This document shows positions 46,401 to 55,400 of a stretch of DNA of 64,000 bases, piece after piece. A program made the translations under genes and the position numbers. The DNA is taken from positions 1 to 64,000 of the forward strand of contig LGRX02034421.1 of assembly GCA_001247695.2 (NCBI GenBank). Reading direction: 5' to 3'. Position 1 is the first letter of the stretch; each line of letters starts with the position of its first letter. The DNA comes from Cymbomonas tetramitiformis. Taxonomy: Eukaryota > Chlorophyta > Pyramimonadophyceae > Pyramimonadales > Pyramimonadaceae. A model generated the notes under the pieces. It searched no databases. It was not told the DNA's origin and saw only the letters and a program-made list of their open reading frames with translations.

Positions 46401-49400
46401 CTGCATGCCCTGCAAGTCCGCCGCCATCTTCGCCTCCCGGGCTGACGACTCACTGACCTCCACCTCCAGCGCCTGCCTCTCCTCCTGCGCCGCTGCCAGC
46501 TCCGTGCCCATCTCAGCCGCCCTCCCCTGCAACGCCTTCAGAGCCGCCACCGTCGCCAGCTGTTCTGCCTGCAGCTCCGCCATCTGCTCCTCGGACGCCG
46601 CCGCCGACTGCTGCACGCCCTGCAAGTCCGCCGCCATCTTCGCCTCCCGGGCTGACGACTCACTGATCTCCACCTCCAGCGCCTGCCTCTCCTCCTGCGC
46701 CGCTGCCAGCTCCGTGCCCATTGCAGCCTCCCTCCCCTGCAACGCCTTCAGAGCCGCCACCGTCGCCACCTGCTCCGCCTTCAGCTCCGCCATCTGCTCC
46801 TCGGACGCCGCCGCCGACTGCTGCATGCCCTGCAAGTCCGCCGCCATCTTCGCCTCCCGGGCTGACGCCTCACTGACCTCCACCTCCAGCGCCCGCCTCT
46901 CCTCCTGCGCCGCTGCCAGGCAATCCTCCAGCTCAACCTTCTCCCCTTTTGATCGTTGGAGCGTGTCAGCCATTGCCGTGTGCTCCGCCTGCACCACTGC
47001 GAGCTGCTTGCCGAGCAGTGTTGCCTCCCGTTGGGCTGCCTCCAGCGCGGCAGATGTCTGGCCCTCCCGGGCGGCTGCGGCCAGTGCTTGCTCCTGAAAG
47101 TCGCCCATCCTCTGTTCCGCCTCAGACAGGCGCCGGTCCGACTCGCCCCACTTGCGCTGAGACTCCTTCAGCGCAGCGGCAGTAACCGCCTGCCTCGTAC
47201 GCACAGATGCCAGTTGCTCTTCGAGCACCAGCTGTTCCGCGTGAGCTCCTTGCTGTGCCGTCTCTGTCTGCCGCTCGATGGCTGACAGGCGATCTTCCAT
47301 CTCGCCCTCTTTGTCCTGCGCCGCCCTCCGTGCCACCTCCGCGGCGACCCTCTCCGTGTGCGCGGCCGCCAGCTGCTCAGCCAGCAGCGCGACCTCCTCG
47401 CGCGCCAGTGCCGCGGCGTCCGCCGCTGTCGCCTCTCGAGACCGCGCCGATGCAATCTGCTGCACCAATGTCTCCCCCTCCTGCTGCGCGCTCGCCAGCT
47501 CCACTCTCAGCTCACCCTCGCTCTGACGAGACACGCTCAAAGCTCCCTGCGCCGCCGCATGCTTCGCCTGCGTTGCTGCGAGCTGCACTCCAAAAAGGGA
47601 TCTCTCTTCCTCCAGCAGCTCCACCTGGTCCGAGGCGGCCTGCGCCCGCGCCTGCATCTCCATCTGCTCCGCCTCTACCCGCTTGGACATCGCCGCCTGC
47701 TGCAGCAGCGCCTGCCGCAGGCGGCTCTCCAGCGCCTCGCTCTGCTGTAGCACAGCCTCCATGTGTGAGCGAGCCCTCGCCTCTTGGCTGGCCGCCGCAG
47801 ACGCCTCCCCTTGCAGAGCGTGCACAGCGGCCGCCTCCTCCGCGCACGCAGCCTCCAGCTGCTCGCCCAGACGCCCCTGCTCTCTCTGCGCCGCCCGCAG
47901 ATCATCACACACTGCGCCTTCCCGTGCGCTTGCAGCAGCCGCCTGCTCCGCCAGCGCCTCGCTCGCCTCCTGCGCCACCATCAGCTTCTTCCCCAGCGCC
48001 TCCTCCCGGTTCCCCGCTGACGTCAACCTCGCCTCTATCGCCGCGTTCCCGCGCTCCGATGCCACCAGCTGCTCCCCAAGCGCTTCCCGCTCGCACCGCG
48101 CTGCCTGCAGGTCGTTGGACATCGCTGCCTCCGAGTCGCGCGCCGCGGCCACCTGCAATGCCAGCCCCTCCATCTCATGTTGCGCCGCCGCCAGCTGCGC
48201 GTCCAGCTCGGCTTCGTGCACACGCGCCGCCCGCAGAGCCTCCGTCTTCGCCGCCTGATCTGCCGCCGTCTCGCTGAGTGTCTCCCCGAGTATCTCCTTC
48301 TCTTGCCGCAGCGCCTCGAGCCGCTCCGTTGTCCGAGCGCCCTCAGCAGCCGCCACCGCGGCCGAACGCTCTGCCTCTGCGGCCCACTCCTGTTGCGCCG
48401 CAGCCATCTCACCGCCAGCTCGTTCTGCTTCCAGCCTCGACGCATCCAGCTCCAAGCTCAAGCGCGTTGACTCCTCCACTGCCGCCTCGACTGCCGCCGC
48501 CGCCGCCGCCGCCGCCGCCTCCATCGTAACCAGCTGCTCCTCGGCTGACGCGAGCTCCTGCTGCATAGCTTGCAGCGACTCCGCCGCCTCGGAGGAGCTC
48601 ATGTGCGCCTCCGCCGCCTGCGGCATCAGGGCCGCATTCTCCCAGCGTGTTGCAGCGATGGTGTCCTTCAGCTCCGCCTCCTCACTCCTCGCGGCGGCCT
48701 CTTCTTCTGACACCGTGGCCAGTGCACTCTCCAAAGCTCGAAGCGCTTCACTCCGAGTGCGCGCCTCCTCCTGCATCCCCCTGAGCTGGTCTTCTGCCTC
48801 TGCGCGCGCCGCGGTTGCTGCCGACAAGGACTCCCGGGTGCCGGCGTGATCCGCCTGCGACGCCGCCAACAGCTGCTCGGTTGCCGACTTCTCCTGCTGC
48901 AAGGCCGTAAAGCTCTCAGCCGCCTTCTTCACCCGGGCGGTGGCTGTGGCAATCTCCTCCATCAACGCCAGTCTCTCCACGTGCACCTCCTCCAGCTCCA
49001 TCATCAATGCCGCCTCCCGCGCTTGCGCGGCTTCGAGGCGCTCCGACACGACTCCCTGCTCTGACCGTGCTGTCGCCACCTCACCTCCCACCAACGCCTC
49101 CTCCTGCTGTGACACTGGGGCGGCATCGGCGGCGATGATATCTTGGCCGCGCGCATGGTCCGCCCGCACCTTCAGCGGTTGGCCCTCCGCAGGCGCGGCT
49201 GCCAGGAGCGCCTCCAGCTCAGTCTCACGTCCCGGGGAGGCACCCGCCGCTCCGGACGCAACCGCCGAGCTCGAGGGCGCCTCCTCCTCTTTGGGCACTA
49301 CGGTGCTGTCACCTGCTTCCAGCCTCCACCTCCCCTCTGGTGTTGCTGCTAGCTCCACGCCCATCGCCGCCCCCCGGCCCTGCGATCCCTGCGCCTGCTG

Positions 49401-52400
49401 TTGGAGCCGCGCTTGGTCTGTCTGAAACAATGTCTCCGCGTGGTTCAAGACACCCTCCCCCCGGGCAGGACCCGCGGAGACCCTCCCTATCTCCATCACC
49501 TGAGGCTCCTCGGCGTGGGTCGCTGCTGAGGGCGGCTGCTCCGCCTCCCTCGGCTTCCCCTCCACCAAAGCTGCTTGCTGCAGCGCGCCCCCTGCTGATC
49601 TCTTTGACGGAGCAACAGCATGACTCGGCATGAGCTGCTCTGCCTCCACGGCCGTAAGCTGCGATTCGTGGGGCTCATTGGGGGGGCGCCTCGCCGCCAG
49701 CGCCACCTCCGAAGCGTTCCACGCCCGCAGCTGCTCCTCGAACAGCACCTTCTCCTGCTGCAGCACAGCCAGCTCCTCCGCAGCTTGCTGAGCCCGCTCC
49801 TGGGCACTTGTGATCTCATTCGCCATCAGGGCCCCCTCACGCTTGGCTGCGGCGAGCTGCTCGGTCGCGTCCTTCTCTCTGGCCACCGCGGCCGCGCAGC
49901 TCTCCTCCCCGTGTGCTTGTGCCTGCTCCGCCAGCACCAGCTTCTCCCCCAGCTCGGTGCGAACAGCCATCGACGCGTCGAGCTCGTCTACCAGCACGCC
50001 CATCTTCCTCTGCGCCACGGCCAGCTCCTGCGCCACGTGGGACTTCTCCGTCTCCGCCAAGTTCAGCCGCTGCATCACGGCCGCCTCCTCCGTCTGCGAT
50101 TCCTGCAGCTCCCCCAGCAGCGCCTCCTGCTCCGCATGCGCTGCCACGAGCGCCTCCTCGAGCTGCACCCTCTCCCCCCGCAGCGCCTCCTGCTCCGCCA
50201 TTGCCCCACTCTCTGCAACCTGCACTGCTTCCAGCTCCGCCACCAGCCTGAACCTGTCATGCTGCACCGCCTCCAGCTGAGCCTTCAAATCCTCGACCGA
50301 GTGTCGCGGCACCTCCGGTTGGCCGGCGCTGTCAGGATCCTGGCTGAAAGAGGCGCGAGGCTCCTCGCCGACCACCAAGCGCGGCTGCCTCTTCAGCGCC
50401 ACGAGCTCCTCCAGAAGCAACGCCCCCTCCACCTGCGTGCACCCCAACTCCTCCGCGAGCTCCTCCTTCTGGTCCTGTGCGGCGCGCAGCTGCTGGCTGA
50501 CCAAACTGCGCTCCTGGCGGAGCCCCTCCAGCTCCTCGGCGGCCTGGCTCTCTCGCAGGGCGGCCGCGGAGACGCGGGCGCTCGCGTCCGCCTTCTCCTG
50601 CTGCAGCGCAACCAGTTGCCGTCGGGCCTCGGCTTCCTCGGCCGCCACCTCCGCCATGCGAGACGCAAGCCCGGCCCGCTCGCGTTTTGTCTCGCTCAGC
50701 TCGCGCCGCATCTCCGCCGCGAGCAGATTGGCGTCCCTCAACTTGGCCCCAAGCGCAAGCCCCTCCTCCTGCACAGTCGCCAGCTGCTCGCTCATGTCCA
50801 CTTCCTCCTTGCGCGCCCTCGCCACTTCCTTCAGCAACGCCAGATTCCTGGACTGCGTCGCCGCCAGCTGCTCATCAACGCTGTTGACTACCTGCGGCGC
50901 GCCCGCGCCGTCCCCCTGCACACGCACCAGCGCCACCTGCTCCGTCACCGTCTTCGTCACCTGGTCCGTCAGCATGAGCATGGTGTCCAGCACCGACTCC
51001 ATCTTGGAGGAGAACCCGGTCTTCTCCTCCCGCAGAACCTGCATCTCCTGTGCCACCTCCGCCTCCGCGTTTCTCATCCCAGACACCTCCTCTGCCAGCG
51101 CCTCCTTCTCTTGCTGCAGCGAGATCATCTGCTCGCCTGCGACCCCCTGCCAGTGCTGTATCCTTGCAAGCTCCATCTCCAGACCCTCCCTCTCCGACAC
51201 GGATGTCTGCAGCTCCTTCTTGAACAGCGCACTCTCCTGCTGCGCGTCCGCCAGCTTCTTCCCAGACTCCTGCTCCTGCGCCTTTGCCACCTCCAGCTCC
51301 TCCGCCACCACAGCACACTTGGCGCGCGCCTCCGCCAAATCTTGCTCCAGAGCCTTCTTCTCTTGCCGCACAAGTGCAAGGTTCCGGGTGGCATCCTCCT
51401 CCCTCCCCGGCTCCCCTGCAGCCACCTCCTCCACCTGTGGATGCTGCGCGGCCACCTCCTCCACCTCTAGATGCTGCGCAGCCACCTCCTCCACCTCTAG
51501 ATGCTGCGCGGCCACCTCCTCCACCTCTAGATGCTGCGCGGCCACCTCCTCCACCTCTGGATGCTGCGCAGCCACCTCCTCCACCTGTGGATGCTGCGCA
51601 GCCACCTCCTCCACCTCTGGATGCTGCGCAGCCAGCTGCTCCATCAGCATCAGGTTGTTACCTCGGGCCTCGGCTGCTGCCCGAAGGGCTTCTGCCTCCC
51701 TCTGCCGCACCTGCTCTGTCTCGGCCATCAGATCGGTCACCGTGCCCTCTGCGGATGAAAGCTGGCGCGTAAGGTCGGACGTGGCATCCAAGGCCAAGGC
51801 CAGTTCCCGGCTTACTGCCTTCTCCTGCATCTGCGCTGCGGCTAGTAGCTCGTCCAGCACTCCAATCTTCTCCCTCGAGACGCGCAGCAGCTGTGCGGTG
51901 GCCGCCTCCCGCTCCTCCGCTGCGGCCGCCTGATCCACGATTGCACGTCGCTCCTCACGCCATTTCTCCAGCTGCCGCGCAAGCGCCTCCTTCTGCTGCA
52001 TCTGCTCGAGCAGAACCTCACCTGCCATCGCCTCCAGCTCCTGCACAATGGAACTACTGCTCTCCGAGCCCGGCTGCCCTTCCTCCTTGCTCTCCGCCAT
52101 CGACCCTTGCCCGCTTACCACCACCTGCTGCTCCACCTCACGCACGATCACCATACTGTGCGCTGCGGCGCCTGCGCTCGCAAGGCCCGCATCAGCGGCT
52201 GGGGGAGAAGCAGCGCTCTCCACCGACAGATCGAGAACCCCCCTGTCCTCGCATGCGCGGATTCGGATGTGGCTGTCGCTGAGCTCGGACCTGCATGTGG
52301 GAGACCTGGGGGTCGCAGGCGAGACTGGCAGCGACTCTGGTGCGGCGTACCGCCGCTCGCGGCCTCTCCGCAAGGAGGCAATCTCCGCCCATAGCACCTC

Positions 52401-55400
52401 CGCCTCAGCAGTCACCGCCTCCATCTCCTGCCTCGCCTCATCGCGCTCCGCAGCCAGAAAATGCGAGTGCTTTAGGGCCCCCTCCTTCTCCTCCAGCGCA
52501 CCCTGCAGACTGTAGGCCATAGCCGCCTCATGCTTCGTCACTTCCGCCAGTTGCTCCTGTGTCGTGCTCATTCCAGTCTCCGCCTTCGCCAGCGTGTCCT
52601 GCATCTCACTCACCTTCTCCCGCGTCTCCTTCTCCTCCTCCAGCGCTGCTTCCATCACACTCTCTGCTGCCACCACCTGCTCCAGCAACATCGCCTTGTC
52701 TTGCACCGCTGATGCCAGGTGCCTCGCCACCGCCACGTTCTCCTCCCGCGACGTGGCCAGCTCCTCCATCGCACTCTCCGCCTCCTCCTCCGCAGACGCC
52801 AGCCGCTTGTACAGCACCTCCTTCTCCTCGGTCATCAGCTCCAGCTTGATCTGCGCCTCCTGAGCCTCACACTCCGCCACATTTACCATCTCCTCTAGTG
52901 CTCGCACACGCCCGTTCTCCATCTCCGCCGCCTCCGCCCCTGCGGCGCCCCCTACGCAGTCCGCACTAGGCGGCTGCTGCGCTTGCGCATGCTCCTCCCC
53001 TTGAGGCGCCGCGAGCCTCGCCTCAAGGCCGTCCCTCTGGTCAAGTGCATCTGCCAGCAGCTGCACCGCCTCCGCGCTCTCTGTCTCCGCCACTCTCACA
53101 CGCTCCCGCAAAGCGGCTTCCTCCGCCTCAACACCTCCACTCTCCCAGCAGGTTCGCGGCTGTCTCCTCCCACTCCCTCCCCATGAAACCCCCCTGCAGC
53201 CCCTCCCCCCGCCGCCCCCCTCCCCCCGCCCGCATCCCCTCTGATCCCACATCCCCTTCACGCCCGCCTCCTATCAGGCCTCTCTTCTCCACCACAGGAC
53301 CCTGCTCTCCGGACGCCGAGCCCTCCAGCCGCGCCTCTGGCGAGGAGCTCAGCTCGAGCAGCCGCTGGGCAGACAGCAGCTGGCCCTCCAGCTTGGCCTG
53401 CGCGCTCTCCAGGCGCCGCCGCTCCGCCTGCCACTCGCTCTGGCTCTGCGACCGTGCTTGTAGCTCTGCCGACAACCCCGTCTCCAGCATCTCCACCTTG
53501 GACATCAGCGCCTGCTCCCGCCGCGCGGAGCGCTGCGCCTCCTCGGGGGGAGTGCCCGTCGCGCTGCGGGGAGTCCCCGCCTGCTGGGGCGTGCGCAGAG
53601 CTGAGCCGGCCACATCGCCGCGAGCGCCGTCGATAGCCGTGGAGGCATCTGCCCACGGGTCGAGGCGGGGCTGCCTGAGGCCAGCGGTTGGCGTACCAGA
53701 CGGCGCGCGTCTCCCCTCCAAGATCACCGACTCCTCCTCCTCGAGCGCCGCCTGCGCCCTGTCCAGCCGCGTCCTCACCCACAGGGCCCGCTTCCGCGTC
53801 TCCCGTCGCCGAGGGTCTTGGCCGCCTCCGTCTGCCAGCAGCTCCGCCTGCAGCGCCTGGGCCTGCCGATGCAGGTCCGTCGCCACCTGGCGCACCCTCC
53901 AACCGGCGTTCTCTCCCCTTGGTGTGCCCGCTACCTCCTCCGCCTTCGTCACGTATCCATGAAGCTCGCTTGCTGCGGCGGCCAGCTCCGCCACCTCCAC
54001 ATTAAACTGCGCGGCGCGGCGCTCACTTGCCCCCCGCAGCTCCACGCACTGCGCCGCCAGTTGCTCCCGCGCAGCCTCCACCTGCTCGGCGTGCTGCACG
54101 CGGCTCTCTACCCTCCCGAGCTCGCCCGCAAGGCCCTCCACCTGGGCTTGATGCCGCTCCTCCAACTCGCGCATGTACTCTTCCCGTTCCGCGGTAAGCC
54201 GAGCGGCCGCCTGCACCTCCGCCGCCTCCACCCCAAGCAAGCCCTGCAACAGCTCCACCTGCACCTCCAGCTCCGCCAGCTGCCGTCCCGAACGCTCGCC
54301 CGCCTCCGCGTCCCGGCCCTCCGCCGTCTGCTCCGCCATTTTCAGCTTCACGTCGGCCTCCACCAGCCGCGCCACGAGCTCCCCCGTCTCCCGCTTCAGC
54401 TGCACGCGCAGCGACTCCGCCTGCGCCTCCCACAGCTCCGCTCGCTCGGCCCGCTCCCGCAGCTGCGCCAGGTCTGCCGCGCTCCACTTGCTCGCCACGA
54501 TGCTCTGCAGCAGCACCTCGTCGACGTGCGCGGCTCGAGCGCGCGCCGCCGCGTCGCCGGGGTCCGGCGCCGGGCTCGCAAAGTAGCGGTCACACTCAGC
54601 ACTGAGCGCCGCCTCCGCGGACTCCAGCTCGGCCCGCAGCTGCGCCACCCCCGGCTCGCCCTCCTGCAGCGCCACCTCGCCGCGGTGCACCGCGGCTTTC
54701 CGCCTCGGAGTGCTCGGGGAGCTCGGTGCGGGCTCCTCCATGAACGTCATCGCGTGCTTCAGCGCCATCTTGCACGCCGACACCCGCTCCACAAGCCTTG
54801 CTACGCTCACCGCACCTTGGCACCCCTCACCCTCCTCGCTCCCACCCTCCATTGAGACCCCTGAGGCCGCCCCGGCGGAAGCCGGCTGCCGGGGGGGCGC
54901 CCGCCGCAGCGCCGCCTGACGTGCCGCATGCCACCAGCCTGAGCCCTCCTGGGGGCGCGAGGCCATACCAGATCCCAGCATGGGCATGCTCTCTGCCCTC
55001 CCACGCCCAGCATCCCACTCCGGGGACCCCACAGCCTGCCTGCCCCCCCCCGGCACCCGCGCTAATGCCGCCAACCTGCCCTCCGACTGGCCTCGGCTCC
55101 ACGCCACCGACCAAGCGTCCGCCGCGTTGGCTCTCCTCAGACTGTCGTCGAAGGATTGCCGGAAACCTTCCATCCAATCCCTCTGCTCCACCGGCTCCTC
55201 CGGCGTGGCCGCGTTGTCCTCCGCCCCGTCACGGCCGGCCGTCCAGGCTCCGAGAGATGGCAGGGCAAAAGGCCCACGAGGGACAACCTCCGCCACAGCG
55301 TTGGTCCACATTGTCACACTCCTACCCGCATCCGCTTCCGCATATGCAGGCGAGCTCGCCTCAGAAGGCGTCCCCGCCACTGCCCCACCGGCAGCCAGAG

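Noticed and set aside
42577..53962. Many long plus-strand ORFs rich in Pro, Ala, Ser or Cys
   Set aside because: They are antisense shadows of the GC-rich coiled-coil gene. They lack domains and change frame with the sense repeats.
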